A stretch of DNA of 62,336 bases, taken from an uncultured Mesonia sp. (GTDB lineage Bacteria; Bacteroidota; Bacteroidia; Flavobacteriales; Flavobacteriaceae). The notes under the pieces are model-generated. The model had not been told where the DNA came from. It made no database searches and saw only the letters and a program-made list of their open reading frames with translations. The stretch covers positions 1-62,336 of the forward strand of contig CATQIB010000027.1 in the NCBI GenBank assembly GCA_958296185.1, written 5' to 3'. This document shows positions 53,525-62,109 of the stretch, one piece after another; within the stretch, counting starts at the first letter, position 1; each line of letters opens with the position of its first letter. A program made the translations under genes and the position numbers.

Positions 53525-53563
53525 ACACTTATCACGCATTTTAAAAATGTTAGCTAAGTGTTA
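53523..53563. promoter_or_regulatory. inverted repeat upstream of actA, possible operator
   Basis: TAACACTTA (53523-53531) and TAAGTGTTA (53555-53563) are perfect 9-bp inverted arms with a 23-nt spacer, placed over the -33 region of the putative act-cox promoter, between two divergent genes. A regulator site is inference. Confidence 0.4.
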
Positions 53564-53621
53564 ATACGTAATTTATACCAGTTCTAAATAATAAATTTCT
53601 TTAAAAATAGTTAGAAAAGTA

Positions 53622-53629
53622 TATTTTTG
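53622..53629 (+). promoter_or_regulatory. putative promoter of the SPOR gene, -7 box TATTTTTG
   Basis: TATTTTTG matches TAnnTTTG 16 nt before the ATG at 53645. The TTG codon at 53627 that would extend the gene lies within this box, supporting the ATG start. Confidence 0.5.
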
Positions 53630-53644
53630 CCTAAAACTAGAATT

Positions 53645-54037
53645 ATGATCGAAAATGGAAGGACGTATAAATGCTTATTTTTTGGAGTTTTTATGATGAT
53701 CGCAATAGGCATAAATGCGCAGGAGAGAACACTTAAAATTGAAGCAGATCCACTGATACAAGAGTTAGTGATTTTAAAAAATAAAATGGTTGAAACCAAA
53801 GAAATAAATGATCGCTATATTATACAATTATCGGCTGATGCGACTTTAAGTGAAGCTGAAAAAACTCGAGCTAAACTTCAAAAAGAATTCCCTGAAATGA
53901 CTTCGAGTATAGAATATCAAGCCCCCAATTATAAGGTTTGGGCTGGTAATTTTAGAAATAGAATAGAAGCTGATAGAGCTTTTAGAGATCTCAAAGAAAC
54001 TTTTAAGAAAGCATTCGTTTTTAAACCGCGTTCATAG
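53645..54037 (+). CDS. SPOR-domain protein
   Basis: A 130-residue secreted protein: basic start, hydrophobic segment (about 8-24) with cleavage near INAQ, and a C-terminal SPOR-like domain (about 50-130: YIIQLSADATLSEAEKTRAKLQKEFP, then YKVWAGNFRNRIEADRAFRDLKETFKKAFVF). SPOR domains bind denuded peptidoglycan glycans at division sites. Only the domain itself is present, so what it recruits is unknown. It is divergent from actA and convergent to infB, and closed by a 21-bp terminator. Confidence 0.88.
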   Translation: MIENGRTYKCLFFGVFMMIAIGINAQERTLKIEADPLIQELVILKNKMVETKEINDRYIIQLSADATLSEAEKTRAKLQKEFPEMTSSIEYQAPNYKVWAGNFRNRIEADRAFRDLKETFKKAFVFKPRS

Positions 54038-54050
54038 ATCAAAAAAAAAG

Positions 54051-54096
54051 CTTAATAAAAAAAGGGATTGCGTTTGCAATCCCTTTTTTTATTAAG
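54051..54096. terminator. bidirectional terminator between the SPOR gene and infB
   Basis: A perfect 21-bp inverted repeat with a GTTT loop. GGGATTGC/GCAATCCC forms the core, flanked by A7/T7 tracts that give a U-tract on either strand. The genes on each side converge on it. Confidence 0.96.
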
Positions 54097-54110
54097 AATT
54101 AAACAGTTAA

Positions 54111-56801
54111 CTATTTAAGTTTCTTCTTCACTGCAACTTCTTGATATGCTTCTACAATATCACCTTCTTTGATGTCATTGTAGTTCTTGATTTGCAATCC
54201 ACAGTCGTAACCTTTTGAAACCTCTTTCACATCGTCTTTAAAACGTTTTAGAGAGGCTAATAAACCGTCGTAAATTACAACTCCATCACGTATCAAACGT
54301 ACTTTGCTATTTCTATAAATTTTGCCATCGGTAACCATACAACCTGCAATAGTTCCAATTTTAGAAATTTTGAAAGTTTCCCTAATCTCTGCGGTACCAG
54401 TCACCTCTTCCTTCATCTCTGGAGACAACATTCCCTCCATTGCATCTTTAAGGTCGTTTATAGCATCATAAATAATAGAATAAGTTCTAATATCAATCTC
54501 TTCTTTTTCGGCCACTTGTTTAGCATTCCCAGCAGGCCTTACATTAAATCCAACAATAATAGCATCAGATGCAGAAGCTAACAAGACATCACTTTCGGTA
54601 ATAGCACCTACACCTTTATGAAGTATATTGATTTGAATCTCCTCGGTTGATAATTTTTGGAAGCTATCTGTTAAGGCTTCTACAGAACCATCCACATCCC
54701 CCTTAAGGATAATATTCAGCTCTTTAAAGTCACCTAGAGCAATACGTCTACCTATCTCATCAAGTGTAATATGCCTTTGCGTTCTCACGTCTTGCTCACG
54801 TTGCAATTGGGTACGTTTGCTAGCAATGTCTTTAGCTTCTCGCTCATCGCGCATCACGCTAAATTTATCACCCGCTTGCGGAGCTCCGTCAAGACCAAGT
54901 ATAGATACGGGGGTTGAAGGCCCCGCCTCTTTAATTTTGTTTCCACGCTCGTCGTGCATAGCCTTTATTTTACCACTTGTAGTACCCGCTAATACGTAAT
55001 CACCTATTTTAAGTGTACCTCCTTGAACAAGCACGGTAGAAACATAACCTCTACCTTTATCTAGGTAAGCCTCAACAACAGTACCAGTAGCGAGCTTATT
55101 CGGGTTGGCCTGCAGCTCAAGTAACTCGGCCTCTAGCAATACTTTTTCGAGCAATTCTTTAACCCCGGTTCCTTTTTTGGCAGATATATCCTGAGATTGT
55201 ATTTTACCTCCCCAATCTTCCACCAATAAGTTCATACCGGCTAATTTTTCTTTGATTTTTTCTACGTTAGCCGTAGGTAAGTCTACTTTGTTTATCGCAA
55301 ATATAATAGGCACTCCCGCCGCTTGTGCGTGCGAAATAGCTTCCTTAGTTTGCGGCATTACGTCATCATCGGCTGCAATAACAACAATAGCAATATCGGT
55401 AACTTGTGCTCCACGGGCTCGCATAGCGGTAAAGGCCTCGTGACCCGGAGTATCTAAGAAAGCTATACGTTTGCCATTATCTAATTCTACTCCGTAGGCT
55501 CCAATATGCTGGGTTATACCACCACTTTCGCCTGCAATAACATTTTCTTTACGGATATAATCTAACAACGAAGTCTTTCCGTGATCAACGTGTCCCATTA
55601 CAGTAACAATCGGTGATCTACTTTCTAAGTCTTCTGGTTTATCTTCTTCTACTTCAATAGCTTCCTCCAAATCAGCAGTAACAAACTCTACTTCGTAACC
55701 AAACTCCTCGGCTACAATGCTCAATGTCTCTGCGTCTAATCGCTGATTCATCGTAACCATCATCCCCAATGACATACAAGCAGAAATCACTTTGGTTACG
55801 GGCACATCCATCATTGTTGCTACTTCAGAAACAGTAACAAACTCAGTTACTTTAAGCGTTTTGCTTTCTAACTCTTGTTGTTCTTGTTCTTGCTCTGTTT
55901 TTTGACGGTGCTGATCTCTTTTATCTTTACGGTATTTAGCTCCTCTACCTTTATTGGATTTACCCTGTAACTTTTCTAGGGTTTCACGAATTTGCTTTTG
56001 CACTTCTTCTTCGGTAGGCTCTTCCTTCACCACAGGCCTTCTTGCCTTATTGCCTTTTTTGAAGTTTCCTTTCTTCTTACCAGCCGCTCCCTTAGAAGGA
56101 TCTTTAGCTATCCGCTTACGCTTCTTCTTCGAACTAGCACTATTTTTATCGTCTTCCTTCTTTTTAGCCGGTTTTTTCTTAAATTGACTTAAATCAATTT
56201 TTTCGCCGGTAAAATTAGGACCATCTAATTTCTTATAATTCGTTTGAATTCGCTCTTCTGGTCTAGGCTCATCTGTTTCACGCTCTTTTTTCGTCTTAGG
56301 CTGCTCTCCATCTTTTGCTTGCTTTTTAGGCGCTGAAGTTTCTTTTTTCTCTTCTGGCTTAACAGATTCCTTAGATTCTTTTTTACTATCAGCTTCTTTC
56401 TTATCAGCCGATTTATTCAAGTCGATTTTACCCACTTGCTTTGGCCCATCTAGACTAGCTTTAGCTCTAACAATACGCTCCTCTTCCTCCTGGCGTTTTC
56501 TTTCGCGTTCTTTCTTCTCCTCCAGTTTACGCAATTTCTCTTGTTGTTCACGCTCTCTAGCCAAACGGAGTTCTTCTTTTTCTTTTTGCTTTTCTTTACT
56601 TACTTCTTTAGAAGCCACTTTTTTACTCTTATCTGTTTGAAATTTTTCAAAAAGCACTTGGTAAACTTCCTCCGAAATTTTTGTTGTAGGACGTGCATCA
56701 ATCTCATAACCCTTAGACTCCAAGAACTCCACAGCCCGGTCTAGTGATATATTAAATTCACGTAATACTTTGTTTAATCGCATATTTTTCGCTTCAGCCA
56801 T
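54111..56801 (-). CDS. infB: translation initiation factor IF-2
   Basis: IF-2 is the GTPase that places initiator tRNA on the 30S subunit. The 896-residue protein has an N-terminal IF2_N domain ([27 protein letters not shown]), a long Lys/Glu-rich linker (about 60-320), a second IF2_N-like helix bundle, and the G domain with [29 protein letters not shown] and NKVD, followed by domains II-IV. Last gene of rimP-nusA-infB, the near-universal order. Confidence 0.97.
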   Translation of the reverse strand: MAEAKNMRLNKVLREFNISLDRAVEFLESKGYEIDARPTTKISEEVYQVLFEKFQTDKSKKVASKEVSKEKQKEKEELRLAREREQQEKLRKLEEKKERERKRQEEEERIVRAKASLDGPKQVGKIDLNKSADKKEADSKKESKESVKPEEKKETSAPKKQAKDGEQPKTKKERETDEPRPEERIQTNYKKLDGPNFTGEKIDLSQFKKKPAKKKEDDKNSASSKKKRKRIAKDPSKGAAGKKKGNFKKGNKARRPVVKEEPTEEEVQKQIRETLEKLQGKSNKGRGAKYRKDKRDQHRQKTEQEQEQQELESKTLKVTEFVTVSEVATMMDVPVTKVISACMSLGMMVTMNQRLDAETLSIVAEEFGYEVEFVTADLEEAIEVEEDKPEDLESRSPIVTVMGHVDHGKTSLLDYIRKENVIAGESGGITQHIGAYGVELDNGKRIAFLDTPGHEAFTAMRARGAQVTDIAIVVIAADDDVMPQTKEAISHAQAAGVPIIFAINKVDLPTANVEKIKEKLAGMNLLVEDWGGKIQSQDISAKKGTGVKELLEKVLLEAELLELQANPNKLATGTVVEAYLDKGRGYVSTVLVQGGTLKIGDYVLAGTTSGKIKAMHDERGNKIKEAGPSTPVSILGLDGAPQAGDKFSVMRDEREAKDIASKRTQLQREQDVRTQRHITLDEIGRRIALGDFKELNIILKGDVDGSVEALTDSFQKLSTEEIQINILHKGVGAITESDVLLASASDAIIVGFNVRPAGNAKQVAEKEEIDIRTYSIIYDAINDLKDAMEGMLSPEMKEEVTGTAEIRETFKISKIGTIAGCMVTDGKIYRNSKVRLIRDGVVIYDGLLASLKRFKDDVKEVSKGYDCGLQIKNYNDIKEGDIVEAYQEVAVKKKLK

Positions 56802-56859
56802 AAATTGCCTCTAAATTAACCTCTTTATTCTTATTTTGTCTTAAAATTTTAAAAAAATC

Positions 56860-58089
56860 CTACTCAAACTCTTCCTTTAAAATTCGTATAACTTCTATTA
56901 TTGTCTCCTCTTCAAGATCGGTGATTTTAACCAAATCATCTACATCTTTTTCAAGAACACTTTTTGCTGTATCTAAACCGATTCTAGACAGTTCATCAAT
57001 GATCCAAGACTCGATTTCATCTGAAAACTCACGTAACTCAACATCCTCTTCTTCGCCATCTCTATAGACATCAATCTCATAACCGGTTAATTGCCCAGCA
57101 AGTCTAATATTGTGCCCTCCTCGACCTATAGCTTTTGAAACCTCCTCAGGTTTTAAGGTCACCTGAGCCCGTTTGTTTTCTTCATCCATTTTTATCGACA
57201 TCACTTTAGCCGGACTTAAGGCTCGTGTAATCAATAATTGAATGTTATTGGTGTAATTAATCACATCAATATTTTCATTACCTAACTCTCGAACTATACC
57301 GTGTATTCTAGAACCTTTCATACCAACACAAGCTCCCACTGGGTCTATCCTGTCATCATAACTATCTACAGCTACTTTAGCTTTTTCTCCTGGTACGCGT
57401 ACCACCTTTTTGATGGTAATCAAACCGTCAAAAACCTCTGGGATTTCTTGTTCAAACAACTTCTCTAAAAATTCAGGCGCTGTTCTAGACATAATGATGG
57501 TGGGTTTATTACCTTTAAGTTCTACGCTTTCGATAACCCCTCTCACATTATCCCCTTTCCTAAAGAAATCTGAAGGTATTTGTCTATCCTTTGGCATCAC
57601 CAACTCATTGCCTTCGTCATCTAACAAGATAGCTGCACGATGCCTAATATGATGTACTTCGGCAGTATAAATCTCTCCTTCAAGATCTTTAAACTGCTTA
57701 TAAATGTTGGTATTATCATGTTCGTGAATCTTTGATATAAGGTTTTGTCTAAGCGCTAAAATCGCCCGCCTACCTAAATCGATTAGTTTCACCTCTTCAG
57801 AAACATCTTCACCCACCTCAAAATCAGGCTCTATTTTTCTAGCCTCTGTCAATGAAATTTCTTGATTATCATCTTCAACCTCTCCATCGGCCACCACAAT
57901 ACGGTTTCTCCAAATCTCTAAATCGCCTTTATCTGGATTTATAATAATATCGAAATTATCATCTTGTCCAAATCGCTTTTTCAAGGCGTTTCTAAAAACG
58001 TCTTCAAGAATCGCCATTAAAGTTACACGATCTATTAATTTATTATCTTTAAACTCTGAAAATGAGTTGATTAAATCGATATTCTCCAT
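56860..58089 (-). CDS. nusA: transcription termination/antitermination factor NusA
   Basis: NusA binds RNA polymerase and nascent RNA to control pausing and termination. The 409-residue protein has the N-terminal polymerase-binding domain (residues 1-125), an S1 domain (EIYTAEVHHIRHRAAILLDDEGNELVMPKD), and two KH domains (RIDPVGACVGMKGSRIHGIVREL and SKAIGRGGHNIRLAGQLTGYEIDVY). The extra C-terminal acidic repeats of E. coli are mostly missing, as in most bacteria. It lies 12 nt after rimP and 58 nt before infB. Confidence 0.97.
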   Translation of the reverse strand: MENIDLINSFSEFKDNKLIDRVTLMAILEDVFRNALKKRFGQDDNFDIIINPDKGDLEIWRNRIVVADGEVEDDNQEISLTEARKIEPDFEVGEDVSEEVKLIDLGRRAILALRQNLISKIHEHDNTNIYKQFKDLEGEIYTAEVHHIRHRAAILLDDEGNELVMPKDRQIPSDFFRKGDNVRGVIESVELKGNKPTIIMSRTAPEFLEKLFEQEIPEVFDGLITIKKVVRVPGEKAKVAVDSYDDRIDPVGACVGMKGSRIHGIVRELGNENIDVINYTNNIQLLITRALSPAKVMSIKMDEENKRAQVTLKPEEVSKAIGRGGHNIRLAGQLTGYEIDVYRDGEEEDVELREFSDEIESWIIDELSRIGLDTAKSVLEKDVDDLVKITDLEEETIIEVIRILKEEFE

Positions 58090-58101
58090 ATCTAATTTAG
58101 G

Positions 58102-58563
58102 TTAAAATGTTATCATCACTTTTGCTTCTTTTATCTCTTCTAGTGGCAGCCACACCTCTTTATTTACCGTATGCTTGCCTTTTCCTACAGGTTTTGGCTC
58201 TCTAGCCTTCCAACTCAGCAGTATTTTATCCTCCTCTACTTGATCTAGATTACCTTCTAAAACACGCTCGGCTAAAGTAACTTTTAACTTTCTACCCAAA
58301 TTCTTTTTGAATTGTCTTGGTAATTGTAAAGGCGCTGTCACTCCTGCAGAGGTTACCTCTAAAGAAAAATCCTCCTCCTCGCGATCTAAGTTATGTTCTA
58401 TTTTTCGACTTACAGCAATGCAATCATTCACACTTACTCCTTGATCACCATCAATCACTACTTGAATTTGATTGCCTGCCTGTATACTTAAATCGATCAA
58501 AAAAAGCGAAGGGTTTTCAGCAAGGGCTTCTTCTAATAATCCCGCTACTATTTCTTGCTTCAT
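58102..58563 (-). CDS. rimP: ribosome maturation factor RimP
   Basis: RimP aids 30S assembly. The 153-residue protein has the N-terminal domain with PSLFLIDLSIQAGNQIQVVIDGDQGVSVNDCIAVSRKIEHNLD and the DFSLEVTSAGVTAPLQLPRQFKKNLGRKLKV core (spread over residues about 20-95), then the Sm-like C-terminal domain. It is the first gene of the rimP-nusA-infB operon; its leader contains a terminator-like hairpin. Confidence 0.95.
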   Translation of the reverse strand: MKQEIVAGLLEEALAENPSLFLIDLSIQAGNQIQVVIDGDQGVSVNDCIAVSRKIEHNLDREEEDFSLEVTSAGVTAPLQLPRQFKKNLGRKLKVTLAERVLEGNLDQVEEDKILLSWKAREPKPVGKGKHTVNKEVWLPLEEIKEAKVMITF

Positions 58564-58582
58564 AAAACGCTTTTCTAGTTAT

Positions 58583-58610
58583 AAAAAGAGGGGACTTAAA
58601 GTGTCCCCTC
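58583..58610 (-). terminator. terminator-like hairpin in the rimP-nusA-infB leader (possible attenuator)
   Basis: On the minus strand GAGGGGAC, a 7-nt loop and GTCCCCTC form an 8-bp GC-rich stem followed by TTTTTAT, between the predicted promoter and the rimP start. No minus-strand gene lies upstream whose end it could serve, so it would act on the operon itself. On the plus strand a T8 run follows after 5 nt. Confidence 0.65.
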
Positions 58611-58633
58611 CTATCTTTTTTTTGTTTACAATG

Positions 58634-58641
58634 CAAATGTA
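58634..58641 (-). promoter_or_regulatory. putative rimP operon promoter, -7 box TACATTTG
   Basis: TACATTTG on the minus strand fits TAnnTTTG and would give a leader of about 65 nt containing the hairpin at 58588-58610. A -33 TTG at standard spacing is not seen. Confidence 0.5.
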
Positions 58642-58733
58642 ATAATATTTTCTCACATAATAAATTAGAAACCAACGAAATTATTTGTACTTTTAATTTT
58701 TATTAGCAAAAACAGACAACTAAAATAACACAA

Positions 58734-59576
58734 ATGAAAAAAATTCTTGTCCCAACAGATTTTTCTGACCAAGCTGAAAACGCCTTAAAAGTGGCAGCAC
58801 AACTAGCCAAAACCTATGATGCCGAGATATATTTACTACATATGCTTGAGCTTCCTGCTCAGTTGATCGACCCCACATTAGACGGCAACCCAAATAGTTT
58901 ACCCGAGGCGATTTATTTCATGAAATTAGCGCGTAAACGTTTTTCTGATGTTTTAAGTAGTGATTACCTTGACGGATTAACAGTTTATGAAACTGTACAA
59001 TTTAATGAGGCTTTTGAAGGGATTATGACTTTCTCAAACGAAAATGATGTCGATTTAGTAGTGATGGGTTCACATGGGGCAAGCGGTTTTAAAGAAATTT
59101 TCATTGGCTCCAACACAGAAAAAGTAGTAAGAAACTCAGACATCCCTGTCTTGGTTGTGAAGAACGAATTGGAAGTGAGCAAGGTTAAATCTATGGTTTA
59201 TGCCACCGATCTTATGCCAAAAAATAGAGATTCCTTCCTAGAAGCAGTAAATTTCGCTAAGAAAATGGATCTTGAAATGCACGTGGTTTACATCAATACC
59301 GCAAATAAATTTAAAACCGACGAATACATCAATAAGAAAAAAGCTGTTTTCTTTAAAGATGTAGATTTTGATAATTATTCTTTTGATTTATATGGAGCGG
59401 AATCTATTGAGAAAGGAATCTTAAAATTTGCTGCATTTAAAAAAGCCTCTCTTATAGGCGTGAGTACTCATGGTAGAAAAGGGATTGCACACTTCCTAAA
59501 CGGAAGCATCAGTGAAGATCTTGTAAATCACGCTAAAATACCTGTAATTACTTTTAAAATTAAAGAACAAAATTAA
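58734..59576 (+). CDS. universal stress protein, two Usp domains
   Basis: A 280-residue cytosolic protein of two UspA domains (about 1-145 and 150-280). The first has KKILVPTDFSDQAENALKVAA and the nucleotide-site GSHGASGFKEIFIGSNTEKVVRNSDIPVLVV (G-x2-G-x9-GS); the second has MVYATDLMP and GVSTHGRKGIAHFLNGSISEDLVNHAKIPVITF. Such tandem proteins bind ATP or AMP under stress; no specific role is visible. It is divergent from rimP and its stop overlaps that of the convergent AsmA-like gene by 4 nt. Confidence 0.94.
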   Translation: MKKILVPTDFSDQAENALKVAAQLAKTYDAEIYLLHMLELPAQLIDPTLDGNPNSLPEAIYFMKLARKRFSDVLSSDYLDGLTVYETVQFNEAFEGIMTFSNENDVDLVVMGSHGASGFKEIFIGSNTEKVVRNSDIPVLVVKNELEVSKVKSMVYATDLMPKNRDSFLEAVNFAKKMDLEMHVVYINTANKFKTDEYINKKKAVFFKDVDFDNYSFDLYGAESIEKGILKFAAFKKASLIGVSTHGRKGIAHFLNGSISEDLVNHAKIPVITFKIKEQN

Positions 59577-61069
59577 AGCAACTCCTTTTTAAGGCCTTTT
59601 TGTAAACAACGCCAATAGTAGTTCCAAAAAGATTTTGTTTTATCTCTTTGCACACCCGTAACCTCAACAGGCTTACGGGTTTTATTTTTGGTATCTACCA
59701 CAATATTAGCTAACCAGCTCATTATCTTTTTTTTCTGCCCATTCTCCTTTAACACTTCAAATTTAAGTTCATCATAAACCATAATCATTTCGCCTGAGGC
59801 TTTATTTTGGTCACCGCTAAAATTATAGTGCAAAGCATCAATGCTTCCGTTAGCCTGTACACCCAAAGCTGGAATAAAAAATTTATTTACTTGGTGGTCT
59901 TGCACCTCCCAGGCGCTTCCTTTAAATTGAAAAGCATCGGTAGAATCAGCAACTCGGAATGAATACTCAAAATCTAACTTTGAAATTCCCGTAAAGTCTG
60001 CCTTAAGGTCAAGCGTAGTTTCTTTTTTGGAGTTGTATCGGGCTTGACCTCCTATCAAATGACCAATAGCGGCATTTACATTTTCAAATGACACCTCACC
60101 CACTTCATTTTCTCCTAACTTCTCTTGGTATTTTATAAATGTGTCATGAATAGCTACCGTATCTACTTTTAAGCTAAAAGGTAACTCGCGTAACATCTGA
60201 CTGTAAAGCTTTTTTTGCCGCACATCATCTTTAATGGTTTTGTCTCTATAAATTTGCAAATTCCCTTTTTGAATGTCTACACTTGGTATATATAGAGAAA
60301 ATATTTGATCAATGGAGTATTTTAATTCTTTACAAGCGACGCGATCAATTTTAAGATTTATCAAATCTTTTTCGTAAGGTATGTGATTTACATATTCTCG
60401 CTTCGAATATTTAGGTGTATAAATCAAATCATTTGCCTCCAATAGCGAGTCGCCTAAAACAAGTTCTTTCAATTTCAAGTCTTGTAGGTTATTTACATTT
60501 AAGAACAAATCAAGAAGTTCAAAACGATAGCTATCATATTCAACAGGTATAGCTTTCTTCACTGTTTTATGGTTAAGCACTACATTATGAACAGATAAGT
60601 TAATTTGCTCTACCTCCGCTTTCAGCCGATCTTGCTCCATCCACTTGAAATTACCTTTTCGCAAATGCACTTTTTCCACCGTAATGGCGTTTATTTTCAT
60701 CTCCTTTTCCGTCTTTTTTTCTGGTATTGATTTATTACTCACCCATATAATTTTAGGCTGTTCAATTTCAATCTCACTAATAGCCAATTGGTCTTTAAAC
60801 ACAAGTTGTAAGAGCTGCACTCCTTTTACTTCAATTTGATCTACCTCAAAAATAGACTCCCCTTTTGTTCTATGCCAAGATACTTTTTCTAATCGTCCAG
60901 CTCTTTGCCAAAGATTTATATCAAGTTTACTAAACACCAGCTCTCCACCTAAAAGCCCCTCGCTTAAATGTTGCTTTAGCCGATATTCGATATACCATTG
61001 CGTTCCAAAATAGCTTACTCCAAAAAGTACAATCCCAAGAATTATATATTTTACAATTTTATTAGTCAC
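59573..61069 (-). CDS. AsmA/DUF748-like membrane-anchored protein
   Basis: A 498-residue protein with one N-terminal transmembrane helix (about 6-24) and a long beta-rich periplasmic part with repeated short strands (LEKVSWHRTKGESIFEVDQIEVKGVQLLQL, AISEIEIEQPKIIWVSN, ELVLGDSLLEANDLIYT) and a conserved-looking end SFWNYYWRCLQKGLKKELL. The pattern resembles AsmA/DUF748 bridge-like proteins that span the periplasm, but I see no diagnostic motif. The start is GTG at 61069; no ATG fits. Confidence 0.7.
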   Translation of the reverse strand: MTNKIVKYIILGIVLFGVSYFGTQWYIEYRLKQHLSEGLLGGELVFSKLDINLWQRAGRLEKVSWHRTKGESIFEVDQIEVKGVQLLQLVFKDQLAISEIEIEQPKIIWVSNKSIPEKKTEKEMKINAITVEKVHLRKGNFKWMEQDRLKAEVEQINLSVHNVVLNHKTVKKAIPVEYDSYRFELLDLFLNVNNLQDLKLKELVLGDSLLEANDLIYTPKYSKREYVNHIPYEKDLINLKIDRVACKELKYSIDQIFSLYIPSVDIQKGNLQIYRDKTIKDDVRQKKLYSQMLRELPFSLKVDTVAIHDTFIKYQEKLGENEVGEVSFENVNAAIGHLIGGQARYNSKKETTLDLKADFTGISKLDFEYSFRVADSTDAFQFKGSAWEVQDHQVNKFFIPALGVQANGSIDALHYNFSGDQNKASGEMIMVYDELKFEVLKENGQKKKIMSWLANIVVDTKNKTRKPVEVTGVQRDKTKSFWNYYWRCLQKGLKKELL

Positions 61070-61189
61070 TACTCTATAATTTACTTTACAAGATATAAAA
61101 GCACATTTATCCTATACGTTAAATTAAGATTAATTGGGAATATTTTAAATGTACAACAAGGCTTGACATATTATCTTTAAAGAAAAAAA

Positions 61190-61423
61190 ATGTTGCTACG
61201 TATAGCTTATACTTTCTTGATATTAGGCAGCCATTCTGGTTTTGCCTACTACACTTTGTATGCAACAAATAATTTATATATAAAATTTATTTTCTTTCTT
61301 TCAAGCGTCTTACTCATTTGCTTATTTATTTTAAAGGGAAATAAGTATATTTTTGGTGATGATTTTGAAAATACGGAACAGCCAACTCCCCGCAAGTTTA
61401 ACAACGAAACTGAATTTAATTAG
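61190..61423 (+). CDS. small membrane protein, unrecognised
   Basis: A 77-residue reading frame with two hydrophobic segments (about 4-24 and 30-48) and a polar tail rich in Asn, Glu and Pro. It has an ATG after an A-rich stretch that suits Bacteroidota initiation. I do not recognise it. Divergent from the AsmA-like gene, 120 nt away. It could be a real small membrane protein or a chance frame; hydrophobicity and codon usage favour real. Confidence 0.5.
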   Translation: MLLRIAYTFLILGSHSGFAYYTLYATNNLYIKFIFFLSSVLLICLFILKGNKYIFGDDFENTEQPTPRKFNNETEFN

Positions 61424-61592
61424 CAAATAAAAAAATTAACTAGATGAATTGTAAGTTTGAAAACAGATTTTTTATATGCTTAATATCTATTTTACCCTTA
61501 CTGATACATGTTTAATTATAAGTGTTGTGCTGGCCTTCACACTCATCAAACCCCTAATTTCTTATCACCTATTTCTAGTCATAAGCATAGCT

Positions 61593-61817
61593 AGTCCACA
61601 GTGAGTCCATTAAAAGCGGACTTAAATAAACTCACAACAAATTCAATATAGATTTAGTATAGAGACGAAATGATTTATAGCTTGCATTTGTATAAAGTTA
61701 ATGCACATAAACACTATAGCACCCTTAAGCAAGTCGGGTTAAAAAAGTAATAAAATCTAAATACCATCTCGGACTAAAATCACAAAATTTTACGAACGAT
61801 GTTTCTTCTCGAAGAAT
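61593..61817. repeat. diverged direct repeat, copy A
   Basis: Shares with copy B, in the same order: AGTCCAC-nGTGAGTCCA, a small AGTCC/GGACT hairpin, ATTCAATATnGATT, ACTATAGCA, TTAAGCAA, TAAATACCATCTCGGACT and CTTCTCGA. Offset to copy B is 517-519 nt throughout, so few indels. On the minus strand both keep a short open frame containing SPRWYL. Confidence 0.85.
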
Positions 61818-61862
61818 TATTTGCTTAATAACTCAAAAAAAACAGAAAATATTCTTGACCCT

Positions 61863-61882
61863 TGATCCGTCTTGACGGATCA
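61863..61882. repeat. 9-bp perfect inverted repeat between the repeat copies
   Basis: TGATCCGTC-TT-GACGGATCA, a 2-nt spaced palindrome. No T-tract follows, so not a terminator; a protein-binding or structural site is possible. Confidence 0.6.
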
Positions 61883-62109
61883 TCTCAAAAGTTGTGTGCA
61901 AATTGATAAAGTAATTTGCTTCTGCCATAAGTCTTTTATTGCATACCTATAAAGTATAGCGCATAACGATTTTTCATAGGCTTGAACTTATTTTTTAAAG
62001 AACGGTATAAGGAATGCTTTTTAGCACAGCAAGGTCTTTCCTAGGCTTAATTTTCAAGCATAAATGAAGTCGGTTTACTACATACCAAGCCTCTATTTAA
62101 AGCGTATTG

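Noticed and set aside
55900..56620. Lys/Glu-rich low-complexity stretch that might suggest a separate gene or repeat
   Set aside because: It is the usual variable linker of IF-2, continuous in frame with the G domain.
61163..61179. TTGACA followed by TATCTTTA, resembling a sigma-70-type promoter
   Set aside because: Spacing is far too short, and Bacteroidota primary sigma uses TTG/TAnnTTTG.
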